DNA of 64,000 bases from Chloranthus sessilifolius (Eukaryota > Streptophyta > Magnoliopsida > Chloranthales > Chloranthaceae), in the NCBI GenBank assembly GCA_021018995.1, contig CM037585.1:127562831-127626830 (forward strand). Direction: 5' to 3'. Under the pieces are notes generated by a model that searched no databases, was not told where the DNA came from, and worked only from the letters and a program-made list of their open reading frames with translations. Shown piece after piece: positions 37,001 to 46,304 of the stretch. The position numbers were made by a program, and so were the translations under genes. Each line of letters starts with the position of its first letter. Position 1 is the stretch's first letter.

Positions 37001-37932
37001 TTTATAAATTTTTAATTAATTAATTATTTTCACTTTTTTATATTTTTTCAGATATTTAGGTTTTGGGTCATTTTATTAAACCTAGCCAAGGATTTCCGAT
37101 TTTGGCCACCTAAAAAGCTGAAATCGAAGCGATTGGCAATCGATTTCCATTTTTTTTTTCGTTTTTGGTCGATTTAAGTCCGGTTCGGCGGTCGGTATAA
37201 AGGAGGCCGATTTTTTTTTGTTGATGAGGGTCATTCATACGAAATCAAGAATCAATTTACCATAACACCCCTACATTTCATCGTTATATTAGAGCGAGCT
37301 GGTATTGGGTACACGTGCCAGCACGGGCCAATCACACCACCAAACCAGTCAGCTCTTGGAAGGAACACAGCGATTTAGAACCTCTAAATCTACAAAAGTA
37401 CTCATTTCCTCCGGTTGGCAGTGACCATTGATCCATCATGAACGTGCAAGGTACACGGCAAGTCTACGTTATAAAAATTCTTTCTGCTCTGGTAAGTGGT
37501 TATTCACCTCGTTTTGTCTTGACTCTATTATTTGCATCCAACGATTGAGTTGACTAGGCCGAGTTGCTTACCGAATCACTGAATTGAGAGAGAGAGAGAG
37601 AGACTAACCTTGTTGGCACTAGGAATCAGACGCCTGAGAGTGGACAAGTGGGTGTTGATCCTCTCTCTTCGCCTCTTCTCAGCCTGGCTATGGCTCTTGG
37701 AAGCAGCCATGGCTCTCGCTTCTTCAATGGACGATGAGGATGGAGACCCAGATAGAAGGAACGGCGCTGTAGATGCATGAGGAGGCCATGGAAGGATCAA
37801 AGAGCCTTTGTAAAGTGATGGGACATGGTTGAAGTGTGCCTCTTTTGGACAACCAGTTGATTTATATCTCTCCATCAACACCTCCAAAATTCGTAAAAAA
37901 AAAACCAACTCACCCCTCAGTTCTTCATTCAA
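24553..37932 (-). CDS. bHLH transcription factor, two exons, giant intron
   Basis: Join of 37609-37932 and 24553-25017 on the minus strand, 262 residues. Residues 80-130 form a complete bHLH domain: basic part [14 protein letters not shown] with the H81, E85, R89 set that reads E-box/G-box DNA, helix 1 to RRLIPSANK, and helix 2 [29 protein letters not shown] follows at 139-147, then an ACT-like fold (about 162-210: [20 protein letters not shown] ... [12 protein letters not shown]). A basic tail FCRKRQR ends near 252. The splice point between the loop and helix 2, length and domain order fit the Arabidopsis bHLH30/32/51/106 subfamily, nuclear regulators that bind DNA as dimers. Both exons are open and carry no stops. 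The Met at 37932 was chosen because a TATA-like motif lies 56 bp upstream; Met20 is an alternative. Function is inferred from family only. Confidence 0.88.
25418..25491 (+). pseudogene. Plastid tRNA-Arg(ACG)-like relic
   Basis: gggcctgtac, gattagagc, gaaccacggtgtc and gggttcgaatcc occur in the order of plastid trnR-ACG, including a perfect B-box/T-loop. About a dozen extra bases sit in the D arm and about eight bases, including the anticodon, are missing. It is probably a fragment of plastid DNA or a tRNA-derived repeat head; it cannot make a working tRNA. Confidence 0.55.
25500..26450. other. Intron sequence with loose repeats
   Basis: 25650-25880 repeats phrases like tcatatgggacc and gaccgatca in no strict register. 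No coding content seen. Confidence 0.4.
26450..26735. repeat. Single arm of the AGAGATATCTCT long-TIR family
   Basis: Aligns in the same orientation with 48985-49260: gagtaaaatatt, aagtctgacaatt, ataacttttaaaatatt, aattagtaaa, cacttcacaaaaaagcg and agagatatctct. Only one arm is present and it ends in a TA run, so it is a solo terminal repeat or truncated copy. Confidence 0.65.
26762..27159. mobile_element. Mutator-type MITE
   Basis: 398 bp with ends gggtgccattacttgcacac and, inverted, gggagccattacttgcacac; the inverted repeat extends into a shared gtgattgcacc. A perfect 9-bp duplication AAATATAAA flanks it (26753-26761, 27160-27168), as expected for Mutator-like elements. A truncated copy starts at 47874. 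Confidence 0.88.
27170..28145. other. Intron sequence with repeat remnants
   Basis: 27183-27345 has inverted phrases around cgttataa and ggccatttttaccg, suggesting a small foldback element. 27875-27945 matches the interior of the 22.2-kb MITE family. No gene seen. Confidence 0.35.
28146..28824 (-). repeat. Chromovirus 3' LTR
   Basis: 679 bp, same ends as the 5' LTR (TGTGACGTAGG ... CTCCATGACA on the minus strand). It has a poly-A stretch at 28279-28290 in place of about 30 bp of the 5' copy. Confidence 0.85.
28900..29240 (-). pseudogene. Integrase tail with chromodomain
   Basis: Encodes [19 protein letters not shown], then [13 protein letters not shown] and [14 protein letters not shown], the hallmarks of a chromodomain at the C-terminus of a chromovirus integrase. 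Such domains guide integration to marked chromatin. A stop follows at about 28919. Confidence 0.78.
29260..30220 (-). pseudogene. Integrase, broken
   Basis: The frame at 30034-30219 has the [11 protein letters not shown] linker after RNase H. 29799-30068 carries the zinc-binding part ([20 protein letters not shown] ... YVRTC) with the last Cys codon region mutated to a stop. Fragments of the catalytic region ([13 protein letters not shown] reading near 29640, and [13 protein letters not shown] near 29710) follow in different frames, with a deletion between them, so the core catalytic triad is not complete. Confidence 0.7.
30245..30720 (-). pseudogene. Reverse-transcriptase thumb and RNase H
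   Basis: Open for about 155 residues: [13 protein letters not shown] (connection), then [19 protein letters not shown] and RYTVQEKEM, the first RNase H motifs, and [10 protein letters not shown]. The RNase H domain would degrade RNA in the RNA:DNA hybrid. The 3' end of the frame is shifted near 30245. Confidence 0.8.
30861..31049 (-). pseudogene. Protease joined to reverse-transcriptase YLDD motif
   Basis: One open frame holds the protease active site VDTGATHNF (Asp-Thr-Gly at 31035-31043) and, only 38 residues later, [12 protein letters not shown] with the catalytic Asp pair at 30909-30914. Intact elements have several hundred residues between these motifs, so most of the protease tail and the reverse-transcriptase fingers and palm are deleted in frame. 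It cannot be an active enzyme. Confidence 0.8.
31060..32250 (-). pseudogene. Chromovirus Gag with zinc knuckle
   Basis: A charged N-terminal coiled-coil-like part (32036-32278) and a central Gag core in broken frames (31500-31922; [29 protein letters not shown]). Then a basic region and one zinc knuckle [13 protein letters not shown] at 31241-31279. Frame changes at about 31730 and 31499 break it. Gag would form the particle and bind element RNA. Confidence 0.8.
32256..32270 (-). other. Primer-binding site, initiator Met tRNA type
   Basis: Minus strand TGGTATCAGAGTCAT, two bases after the 5' LTR end. Confidence 0.8.
32273..32956 (-). repeat. Chromovirus 5' LTR
   Basis: 684 bp; on the minus strand begins TGTGACGTGGGC and ends CTCCGTGACA. 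Contains a TATA-like cttatatatgg near 32646-32656 and the conserved phrase tgtcaaaccaatacgtttga shared with other LTRs in the window. Confidence 0.85.
32960..33196 (+). mobile_element. tRNA-derived SINE-like element
   Basis: Begins just past the chromovirus LTR with an A-box-like ggcatagttggtagg and, about 35 bp later, a B-box-like ggtcattggatcgagc. It ends in two long A runs (33162-33192). The layout is that of a tRNA-derived SINE. Target duplications are not clear. Confidence 0.55.
33480..33790. repeat. Small foldback repeat
   Basis: ctgatctttaaatcatggctcac (33547-33569) is repeated inverted at 33690-33712 with one change, with further pairing outside it. Probably a miniature DNA element; ends not resolved. 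Confidence 0.5.
34057..34221. mobile_element. CACTA-type MITE, decayed
   Basis: Ends tactacaataaataagatt and, inverted, cactacaaaatataagacta; interior phrases tagcgataatttttt match the better kept copy at 43426-43603. The first base of the CACTA end is mutated on the left. Confidence 0.55.
34588..34607. repeat. (CT)n microsatellite
   Basis: A run of about nine to ten CT units in the bHLH intron. Confidence 0.9.
34695..35090. mobile_element. MITE of the ttaaatccaccc family, diverged
   Basis: Left taatactttaaacgcaccca and right, inverted, agctttaaatgcacccacgg. The interior keeps ttttttattcc, gatcttttt and the gatggtcag phrase seen in the 40-kb copies. Target duplication not recognisable. Confidence 0.5.
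35144..35428. mobile_element. hAT-like palindromic MITE, longer variant
   Basis: Ends catggtataaaaaatcgg and, inverted, caaggtgtcaaaattagt. The interior has tacgtatcggtat and the phrase gtcctccatggaccgatacc also present in the 45-46 kb copies. No matching 8-bp flanks remain. Confidence 0.6.
35900..36130. mobile_element. Degenerate relative of the Harbinger-like MITE
   Basis: Shares with 2408-2620 the order aaaatagcttcccgcaa, ccaaacactaagagc, ctgttggagcc and ggctctt. Ends are eroded. Confidence 0.45.
36131..37575. other. bHLH intron near exon 1
   Basis: No gene seen. 36820-36843 is a poly-T tract. 36975-37215 carries cggtttggttggattcggtt and related phrases, a dispersed repeat also near 38570 and 41650. 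Confidence 0.4.
37609..37932 (-). CDS. bHLH gene exon 1
   Basis: Encodes residues 1-108: a variable N-terminus, a Ser-rich linker ([12 protein letters not shown]) and the basic region plus helix 1. It ends AACAAG, followed by the donor GTTAGT (37603-37608 on the minus strand) and a (CT)n run. The short open extension past the donor is intron. Confidence 0.88.
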
Positions 37933-37987
37933 TTTAAACTAACTAGTATCACTACTCAACCACCTTTTCATCCACCTAGATCCCTAC

Positions 37988-37995
37988 TAAATATA
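37988..37995 (-). promoter_or_regulatory. Candidate TATA box of bHLH gene
   Basis: Minus strand TATATTTA, 56 bp before the chosen start codon, just downstream of a (CT)n run at 38011-38024. This spacing would leave a short 5' UTR of roughly 25-30 nt. Confidence 0.4.
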
Positions 37996-38029
37996 TGCAT
38001 AAAGAGAAGAGAGAGAGAGAGAGCCAAAT

Positions 38030-39084
38030 GTTTATTTATGAGTTTATGGGTGTACTTTGTTTCAATTGTGGTTTTGGACATTTTGGGACTTCCACTAAAA
38101 CGAAAAGTGTGCAGTGAAGGTTCCTTTCATAGAAACTATTATATTTTGGAAAAGTTGGTTTATGGTGTGACTCATCTATATACAAACAACTTGTCGACTT
38201 TGATCGTTACTGCTCAGTCGTCCGATTCATCGATCCATTGCCTAATTTTGAAGATTCAATAAAATCATGGCTATATATATATATGCAAAATATAGATTCA
38301 TTGGATATGAAAGATGCTCCGATGGAGGTGGAGAGATATGTATGAGGAACACAAGAGGAGATGTAGAGATAAGTGTTTTTTTTCAGTGACTTGTTGATGA
38401 TGATTGGTAGAAGATAATCATTTTTCCTATGGTCGGGGAGATGAAACGCTGGCCTTATCCACCAGTCACCTCAACTTAATGCGTGTTATCTTTAGTCATA
38501 AGCCAATAAGAAGTCACATATATTTTCAACGGTGGGGGTTAATTTGTGTGATTTAGGGCTGTGCATGTTTTTGGACCCAACTGACCAAACTGACCGAATC
38601 GGACCAAACTGCCGGGTTTGGTCCGGTTAGGACAGGTACCAGTTTGGGTTTGATTTGGAAAAAAGCAAAATCGAAAAGTTTGGTTTGATTTCGGTTCGAA
38701 GACTCCCCAAGCCGAAACCGAATCAAACCGAATGTATTTTATATAGAGAAAAGTACAAGAAAACATCCCAAAAGTATATTTATTATCATTTCGGTGAAAA
38801 AAAAAAAATTTATTACAAAAAGGCGCCCATGCACCCAGAATACGGGCAGCGTTTCACGTACGGTGCTCTTTAGGATATGTGGATTTTACATATCAGCCCC
38901 TCCTCCCTCTTCCTTACAAAGAAACCCATCAACAAACTTTAGTCCTAGATAATCTGCACCGTCCAACTAATTAGGCTTGAGTATAGCCACTTTGAGCTGA
39001 GTCGATCGGTGCTCTTTGGCTTCATCCAAAGTGTAGAAGAAAGAGGTACCGTTGTTCCATTAGAGGTCGAGAGAATTGGTCGTA
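38030..39084. other. Upstream region of the bHLH gene
   Basis: No gene recognised. 38560-38740 is a dispersed repeat rich in aaccgaatcggaccaaac, with inverted halves around cgggtttggtccggtt. The rest is unremarkable AT-rich DNA that may include the bHLH promoter. Confidence 0.4.
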
Positions 39085-39365
39085 GAGGGGTTGCACAGTT
39101 TACAAAGAGGTTGGAGATGGAGAGGCTATGGAGGTTGATGGATGGGGGAGATGGAGAGGAAGAGGAGGAGAAGGGAGGTTCTAGTGGTGGGAGGCATTAA
39201 TGGGGGTTTGGGAGGGGTTGCAGAGTTTATAGAGAGGTTGGAGAGGCTATGGAGGTTGATGGGATGGAGGAGAAGGAGAAGACGAGGAGGAGAAGGGAGG
39301 TTCTGGTAGTGGGAGGCATTAATGAGGGGTTTGGGAGGGGTTGCAGAGTTTACAGAATGGTTGGA
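39085..39365. repeat. 122-bp purine-rich tandem, 2.3 units
   Basis: ggttctRgtRgtgggaggcat occurs at 39177 and 39299, with gaggggttgcaSagttta before each unit. The strand is almost pure purine in parts (gaggaagaggaggagaaggg), so stable triplex or quadruplex-like forms are possible. Confidence 0.85.
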
Positions 39366-39824
39366 AAGAAGAAGAGTAAAAACGTAATCTACCATGAAAC
39401 TTTTTAAGAGAAAACAGACGCTCATAGGACGCTAGGGGCTCTTTAGTGATAAAATGAGGTTCAAATTTTTTTGGTAATAAAAAAAAGCGCAAGCCATTTT
39501 TTAGTACAAAGCCCTTATAATATTAGCATAACACGGAGGGGTATATGCAAAAAACCCATATATGGGTTTTTTACAAATATCTCCCTGAGTTATGCTGATA
39601 TTATATATAACCCCCCAAGTTATAGCTATTTGCTTTAACCCCCCTAAGTTATCATTTTGGTGTTTATAAAACACCCTCTTTAATGGATGCTACTTTAAAT
39701 AGTTAATCAACCGTTAAAGAATAGCCTAAATATCATATTTATCCTTTTTTAAATTAAATTACTAAATTACCACCCTCTACACGTGGTAAGAGTAATTTTA
39801 AATTCACCCCTCCACTTACAAAAA

Positions 39825-40455
39825 AAGGTAGTTTTAAATCCACCCATCAAATATTTGAGTTCACCCACGCTGAAAAACATTGACTACATTGAACCGGACG
39901 ATGGAAATCGTTTATCGTCCCAACCTTTCACACGATGGATCTTCAGATCACGGTGGCACCATTAGACGGTTGATTGCATTAAATCGGATGATAGAGAGAT
40001 CATTTATCGTCCCAACCTTTCACACGATGTATCTTAAGATCATGGTGGCACCATTAGAGAGTTGACTGCATTGAATTGGACAATGGAGGTCGTTTATCGT
40101 CCCAACCATTCACACGAAGGATCTTGAGATCACGGTGGCACCATCAAACGGTTGATTGCATTGAATCGGACGATGGAGATTGTTTATCGTCCCAACCTTT
40201 CACACGATGGATCTTGAGATCATGGTGGCACCATTAGATGGTTGATTTTTTATTTCATGTGGTACACACCCAAAAAAATTACCTTAAAATTAATCTTAAC
40301 CATATATGTGATGTTAAGGTCACTTTTCTGAGATGTGTGTCACGAAATAAAACACTGATCGTCTAATGATATGCCTAAACAATCTCCATCATCTTATTCA
40401 ATGCAATCAATGTGTTTTAGCGTAAGTGAACTCAAAGATTCGGTGGATGGAAGCA
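39825..40455. mobile_element. MITE of the ttaaatccaccc family, internally amplified
   Basis: Left part ggtagttttaaatccaccc ... gagttcacccacgctgaaaa; right part gcgtaagtgaactcaaagattc, inverted. The interior has a fourfold 90-bp expansion at 39886-40245 (separate entry), making this copy longer than its 387-bp relative at 40693-41079. Confidence 0.65.
39886..40245. repeat. 90-bp tandem array, four units
   Basis: tttatcgtcccaacc occurs at 39911, 40003, 40093 and 40183, giving periods of 92, 90 and 90 bp. Each unit reads through cacacgatggatctt, cacggtggcaccat and gttgattgcattgaat. Confidence 0.9.
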
Positions 40456-40692
40456 GACGCAGTTAGGCAATCTAATTCCTAAAAATGGATCTTGAATCAT
40501 ATAGGAAATTGGAGGGACTAGTATTTTGAGTGGAACATATAGATTGAAGGTTTTCTTTTCAAGAATAATTGCATCGTTTGCCACAAATCCTCCATTGGTT
40601 GAGTATTCGTCCAAACGTTGGCATGCTTTAATGGGGGAATCACCCATCTAATGAGTCTTGAATCTGATGGGTGAATGAAGGGCCTTTTAGAA

Positions 40693-41079
40693 GAGTACCT
40701 TTAAATCCACCCTCTGAATCTTTAAGTTCACCCACGCTAAAACACGTTGATTGAATTGAATCAAAAGATGGAGATCATTTATCCTCCCATTCTTTCACAT
40801 GATGGATCTTGAAATCATGATCATACCATCAAACGGTCAGTGTTTTATTTCACGTGGCACACATCTCAGAAAAGTGACCTTAACATCACATGCATGCTTA
40901 AAATTGATATTAAGGTCACTTTTAGGGGTGTGTACCACATGAAATAAAAAATCGACTGGCTGATGGTACACCCATGATCTAAAGATCGATCTCATGAAAG
41001 ATTGGGACGATAAAAAATCTCCATCATTGTTCGATAATGCGTGAACTCAAAGATTTTATGGGTGGATTTAAAGGTACTC
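40693..41079. mobile_element. Mutator-type MITE, ttaaatccaccc family
   Basis: 387 bp with ends gagtacctttaaatccaccc and its inverse. A perfect 9-bp duplication CTTTTAGAA flanks it (40684-40692, 41080-41088). This copy defines the family ends and its Mutator-like target length. Confidence 0.88.
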
Positions 41080-41394
41080 CTTTTAGAATAGTCGTAAATT
41101 ATAATGGCATGACTTATAAATAAAGGTGAATGAAGGGCTTTTTAAAATGGTGATAAACTTTAATGGCATGACTTGTAAATATAGATGAATGAAGGGTTTT
41201 TTAGAATGGTGGTATTTTTAAAATATTGGTTTCATTAAGGGCAAAATAGGCTTTCCGTCCATAAACTCACGGCTAGTTAACGGCAGGGGGTTATATGAAA
41301 CATAAATACAAAAGTAGGGGCTGCAGAATAAATACCCATAACTCAGGGGGTTTCTTATAATATTAGCATAACACGGGGGTGTATATGCAAAAAA

Positions 41395-41398
<4 letters not shown>

Positions 41399-41474
<76 letters not shown>
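41399..41474. repeat. (TA)n microsatellite
   Basis: About 76 bp of uninterrupted TA. Confidence 0.95.
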
Positions 41475-41476
<2 letters not shown>

Positions 41477-41479
41477 CGG

Positions 41480-42440
41480 GGGTTTTGATTAATTTTAAAG
41501 GGCATTTAAATAAAATGCATATTTTTATATAAAATCCTACCCTTGTCTTCAGCTTATTCCTAAATCCTAAAGCGATGAAGTAGGACCTATAGGACAATCG
41601 GTTGAGAAATTGAGAAATTTTTTATGTGCAAGTGGAACTTATAGGAAAATCGAAACCGACCAAACCAAACCGAACCGAATCGGATCGGGTTAGTTTGGTT
41701 TAAGAGTTGGACGCCTGGACGGTTTGGTTTGGTTTGAAAATTTAGAAACTAATTAGGACCAATTTGGTCTGTGATTTTAGTTCAAAACCGATAAATCCGA
41801 ACTGAATACACCCCTAGTGTGATTCAAATTTGAGTAGATAATCAAAGGATATTATTTTGAGTGTGAATTACATACACGAACGAGCCCCATATGATTTGGG
41901 CTGTCAACGGGTCGGGTCAACCTAATTAAAAAGATAAAACAGTCAGGGCGGCCGGATTTTGAGAGCACTAGATAGGGCACACAAACTTGACCGTTGGGTG
42001 GAGTCAAGCATGAAGCATCCGACCTGACCTTCGGATCGGGTCGACAACACCCGATATTTTAGATATAAAATCATGAAAAATGGGGAGGGTTGGGGGTGTG
42101 GGTTTTAGTGGGTCGCATCGCGTTAAGTCAGACATATACCCTTGTCCTGTCAGGTCAGGCATACGCCACGTTCCCGTTGGGTACCAAATTTTTTATGTGG
42201 CCCCACCCCATTGACAGCCCTACATCAGATCCGTGGATGTGCACACCGATTTAGAATCCCAAAATCTGGGCATATCTCAAAGTTGGCCCATTTCGCGGGG
42301 TGCATGGAAGTACCAGGTACATTGCCCGTGCACCCGGTATAACCTCAATGATATTTCCCTCTTCTTCTCTTGAGCATTTCCAAATTCCAATCATTCTCTT
42401 CCGTGGTAGCATAATATTCAGGTGACCAGCTAGCCAGCTA
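41480..42440. other. Dispersed repeat remnants
   Basis: 41640-41810 is the aaccgaaccgaatcgg / cggtttggttt repeat, with inverted halves. 41895-42215 is a GC-richer stretch with gggtcgggtcaacc phrases. No coding content seen. Confidence 0.4.
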
Positions 42441-42447
42441 GAAGAGG

Positions 42448-42804
42448 GCACCTTCATTTGCACCCACCAAATCTTGAAAAGAACCCACACCAAAAATCAT
42501 AGATTGCTTTTAATCAAACAATAGATATTACTTTTTGTCCCAATTTTCTACACAATAGATCTTAAGATCATGAGCATCTCAGTCATTTTTTATTCCACAT
42601 GACACATATCTTAAAAAATGACTTAAAATTTGTGTTTGAGTGCAATGCCTGACATATAGTTTTTAAGTCACTTTTTTGGACTGTGCCACCTAGAATAATA
42701 GGCTGATTGTATGATATTATCCCCATGATCTTAAGATCTATGGTATAGAAGGTTGATTTTTTATTGTGGTTCCTTTAAAGATTCGATCGATGCAAATAGA
42801 GGAC
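42448..42804. mobile_element. MITE of the cacccaccaaatctt family
   Basis: Left ggcaccttcatttgcaccca; right, inverted, tgtcctctatttgcatcg. The interior phrases ttttttattccacatgacac and cccatgatctt match 22241-22724. Boundaries are approximate. Confidence 0.6.
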
Positions 42805-43425
42805 AAGAGGTATTTGTTTTTAAGAATGAGATGGGTTATGCCACTTTCATATCTATGATAGGCAATTTTTTATAAATAATTTTGCAGGTAGCTAATGTGG
42901 CATGACATGATTGGCTGTATTGGTTGGACCCTACTGCATGTGTAATCAGTTCCGTCATGCCACATAAGCTGCTTCCAAATTTGTCCATCAAAAGCGCCTA
43001 TTGTATAACACTACCACGTGACGACAAAAAAAATCTTGTGTCAAGATTAGATAATTGAGGCATGACCAACATGAACAGATACAGTGGGGGCTCATAACTC
43101 ATAAGTACTTTTAATGATAGAATTGTATCACGTATCAACGGATATTTAGGGATGTCAGGCCCACTAAAAATATATGGATAACTTTTGATAGGATTCTATC
43201 ACGCTAAATGGCACATATGACTATATGAGGCCACTTGAATCGCTCGATAAGATAGAATCCCTTGATTCAATATTGGGTATATCATTTGATAAAATTATAC
43301 GAGCCTCCGCACATATTGACAAGAATGAGCTAAATCACTTAGACAGAAAATGAGTGATGTGGGAGGCTCTAATATCATGATACGAAATCCAATGAGCATA
43401 ATTCAATCTCACAAAACTTACTTGT
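42805..43425. other. No gene recognised
   Basis: 42885-43020 resembles 35690-35830 (gtcatgccacataagctgc against gtgccatatcagccgc), so it is another dispersed repeat. The rest is unassigned. Confidence 0.35.
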
Positions 43426-43603
43426 CACTATAAAAAAATAAGATTATTAGCGCTATTAGTACTGTCGCTACAAAAAATTGCCGCTATGCTACAAAAAACT
43501 GTCGCTACAAAAATACTAGCGGCAATTTTTTATAGCGACAGGACTAATAACGGCAGTTTTTTATTAAAAAAAACTGTCGCAAATAATCTTATTTTTTGTA
43601 GTG
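43426..43603. mobile_element. CACTA-type MITE
   Basis: 178 bp with ends cactataaaaaaataagatt and, inverted, cactacaaaaaataagatta. TGT flanks both sides (43423-43425, 43604-43606), the 3-bp duplication typical of CACTA elements. The interior folds back through aaattgccgct and agcggcaattttt. Confidence 0.85.
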
Positions 43604-43619
43604 TGTAAGGTAAGGATTG

Positions 43620-43850
43620 CCCAAGTCATATATAGCCCAAGGCTTCCAGCCCACAAATGATGTGGGACTATCATTCACGCCCCCCTCATATGTAACGTGT
43701 CTCTCAACAACCCTGTGGATTTGTCTTACATCGGCTGTGGGTTGGCCTTTCTTAGGCTCTTTATATTTTGGATAAACCTCACTTTATAAGCCGATTTTAT
43801 GAGGTTAAATTAGACCCATAAATTTCTTTATGATATCAAAGCAGGTCATT
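43620..43850 (+). repeat. Possible small LTR relic with primer site
   Basis: Sequence with gatgtgggac, acatcggctgtggg and aagccgattttatgag, then tgatatcaaagcagg at 43831-43845, which resembles a degenerate initiator-Met primer site. This would fit a TRIM or other short LTR element. No second LTR found. Confidence 0.35.
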
Positions 43851-44340
43851 TCTCCACTCCACGTCACCCAATTCAATTGCCCACGTGATTTAACTCACTC
43901 TAACCAATACGTACGGAAGCGTGTTGAAGTTTAGTCCCACATAAGATATTCATAGTCTTGTCTCTCCTATTATAAGATCCTGAGCCTCTCCACTTATAAT
44001 CAATTAGTTTTGAGTTAAATGCACAGATTTATCATGGTCGATATTTATATCATATTAGTTCATACAGGCCGATATGACTTATATGTATATACCAAAATTA
44101 TCTTTTGAATATTTTTTTAATTTTTATATGTATAATATTTCAAAATAAAAAAAGGGTACTCTAACATCGGCAGATTTGGCCAATGCCTATCGAATATATT
44201 TGTTACGTATCAACCTAGGACATGGATATGTTGTATATCATGTATCCGTTTTAAATCCTTGATTGTATGATTTTTCCCTCGATCCATTAATGTTGGTTGG
44301 TGGAGACAGTATATTCCTCTAAAGATAACGCCATTTGGAC

Positions 44341-44755
44341 CAAGAATCAAAATATCGGTAAACCGATATGTATCGTCCTAACCTCCAGGACGATACGTAT
44401 CGGGTATCGGCCGATACATTCAATGTATAGGCGATACATTAAATATATCGGTTTGATACATTAAATTTTTTTTCTTTTTTCGATTGTCTACACAATCGAT
44501 ATCGACTGTGTCGACAATCGCCATCGATTGTGTAGACAATTGAAAAAATATATATATACATATTATCAGACGATACATTGAAATTATCGTCTGATAATTT
44601 TAATGTATCGTCTGATACAGGTGATATACTGTCTGTATCGGACGATAAGTATATTATTTTTAAGGAGAAACGATATAATGTCTTTATATCGTACCATCCA
44701 AAACCGATACGTATCGGACAATACGTATCGGTATCGGACAATTTTTTGACCCATG
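44341..44755. mobile_element. hAT-like palindromic MITE, copy C
   Basis: 415 bp with ends CAAGAATCAAAATATCGG and, inverted, CATGGGTCAAAAAATTGT. Flanks ATTTGGAC and ATTTGAAC differ at one of eight bases. The interior includes a 26-bp-arm hairpin (44475-44500 with 44523-44548, core cgattgtctacacaatcgat) and ladders of gatacattgaaattatcgtc. Confidence 0.82.
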
Positions 44756-45210
44756 ATTTGAACATCTCCCTCCACCCATACTTCTTTTACTTGTGCCAAT
44801 CTCATTTGAAGTGAAGTCGGTGTACTAAAAGGCTCAGCTACCTCACCTAATGCCTATGAAAAAACCTTACTTTCTCACTTTAAAGCCATATGGTGTCAAT
44901 GTGTTGGCACACAGATTTTACGAATCCAAGTTGGAGAACATTTTTTGATCTTTGTGCCACACAAAATATGCTTCTTGGAGTAGTCCTATCCATTGAATCC
45001 AAACACTTTAATATGAATCCTATAAAAAAGCCATTGGTTATTATTTGTCTCGTACGTATTGGGTGTTGGGAGGGGTGAACAGGATACAGGCCTTTTACAC
45101 ACGAAGTGGTTGATATCCGAACTCCAACTCGCCTCTTCACACTTGACTGCCCAAGCCTTTTACTTTTGCACCAAACAATGGCCCTATAAATCCTATACTA
45201 TTGTCTAAAT

Positions 45211-45514
45211 TAAGGTAATAAAATCGGATTGCGTATCGAGTATTGGTCCCTGGAGGACCGACACAACTTGGCCAATATTTAACGGCTGATACCGATATGT
45301 ATTGGCCTATTTAAAAAGAAAAAAAGATAATAGAAGTATCGACCGAAATTGATGCCATATCTGCCGATACCTGATATGTATCGATTGATACGGGCCTGTA
45401 TCGGTCAATATCGACATCGATACCGAGTTGAGATACCGATACGTATCGGTTTGCCAAGAAATCGATACGTATATCGCCAATATATATCGGTATCGGCCGA
45501 TTTTTAATACTATG
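45211..45514. mobile_element. hAT-like palindromic MITE, copy D
   Basis: 304 bp with ends taaggtaataaaatcgg and, inverted, catagtattaaaaatcgg. A perfect 8-bp duplication GTCTAAAT flanks it (45203-45210, 45515-45522). It contains gagttgagataccgatac and cgatacgtatcgg phrases shared with 35.2 kb, in the opposite orientation. Confidence 0.85.
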
Positions 45515-45903
45515 GTCTAAATTAAACTTTCCAAATCTATTAATTTGAATCCTTCCATGATTATGTTCTTTTTTGGGTCAGTCATCCTCATACAATATTT
45601 TGGTACTTGGATAATTTTGACTGGCCAAAATATATGCCAAGTGGCCCTGTAAGTGGGACGGTAATGGCTTTATCTTATGCCTAACTTTAGATCCCATTAA
45701 TCCCTTGCTAAAGGGTTGTGGGTCCTAAGAATTGGATCATGGTGCTTTTCTCATTGAGAGGCATGATCCCCTTTTGTAAAAGGGTTCAATTTTTTCAAAT
45801 GGAACTAGACTCCAAGGGCAAGGCACTTACCTCTCATCATTGGCATCAGAGCTTTATGAGAGAGAATATGGGCATGTGTCACTTTGTTGGTTGTTATAAG
45901 TAA

Positions 45904-46187
45904 AGTATCATATTTCGGCCGATATCGATACTATCGGAGATACGTATCGGTTTTTTGATAAACCGATATATATCGGCGCCAATAGATATCAGGTATCATA
46001 TCGGGTATTGGTATCCGTATCGGCCGCGATACATATTGGATATCGTCAGCTGATACGGAAGCCATGTCAGTCGATGCCGCCTAGTTCTTTTTTTTAAAAA
46101 AATATTTACCGATCCGTATCGGTACCGGCCGATTCAAATCAGTCCTCCAAGGACCAATATCCGATATCGAAGCCGAGTTTCTTACGT
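45904..46187. mobile_element. hAT-like palindromic MITE, copy E, approximate
   Basis: Rich in cggccgatatcg, gatacgtatcgg and gtcctccaaggaccaata. Flanks gttataag and gattataag are nearly alike. Limits are approximate. Confidence 0.6.
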
Positions 46188-46304
46188 TGATTATAAGTCT
46201 TATCCATACCATAATGCATGTAGATGAAATCCATTTTGTTAAGAGTCCAAAACTAAGGCATTCAAGCTTTGGAGGGAGCTCTTGCAACAAGTGTGTGCGC
46301 TTAC

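Larger units (their letters stand above)
25018..37608 (-). other. 12,591-bp intron of the bHLH gene
   Basis: GT...AG intron inferred from the exon join. It contains a tRNA-Arg-like relic, a TIR arm, a Mutator-type MITE, a whole degenerate chromovirus, a SINE-like unit, a CACTA-type MITE and other repeats. No other host coding exon was found in it. The retroelement lies on the same strand as the gene. Confidence 0.8.

Noticed and set aside
37576..37608. Extension of bHLH exon 1 to its in-frame stop (118 residues)
   Set aside because: The added residues are a Leu-Ser run from (CT)n; the donor GTTAGT and the matching exon 2 show it is intron.
41218..41597. Frames with long Ile-Tyr runs
   Set aside because: Translation of a (TA)n microsatellite. 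The same applies to 15823-16074 and 47945-48310.
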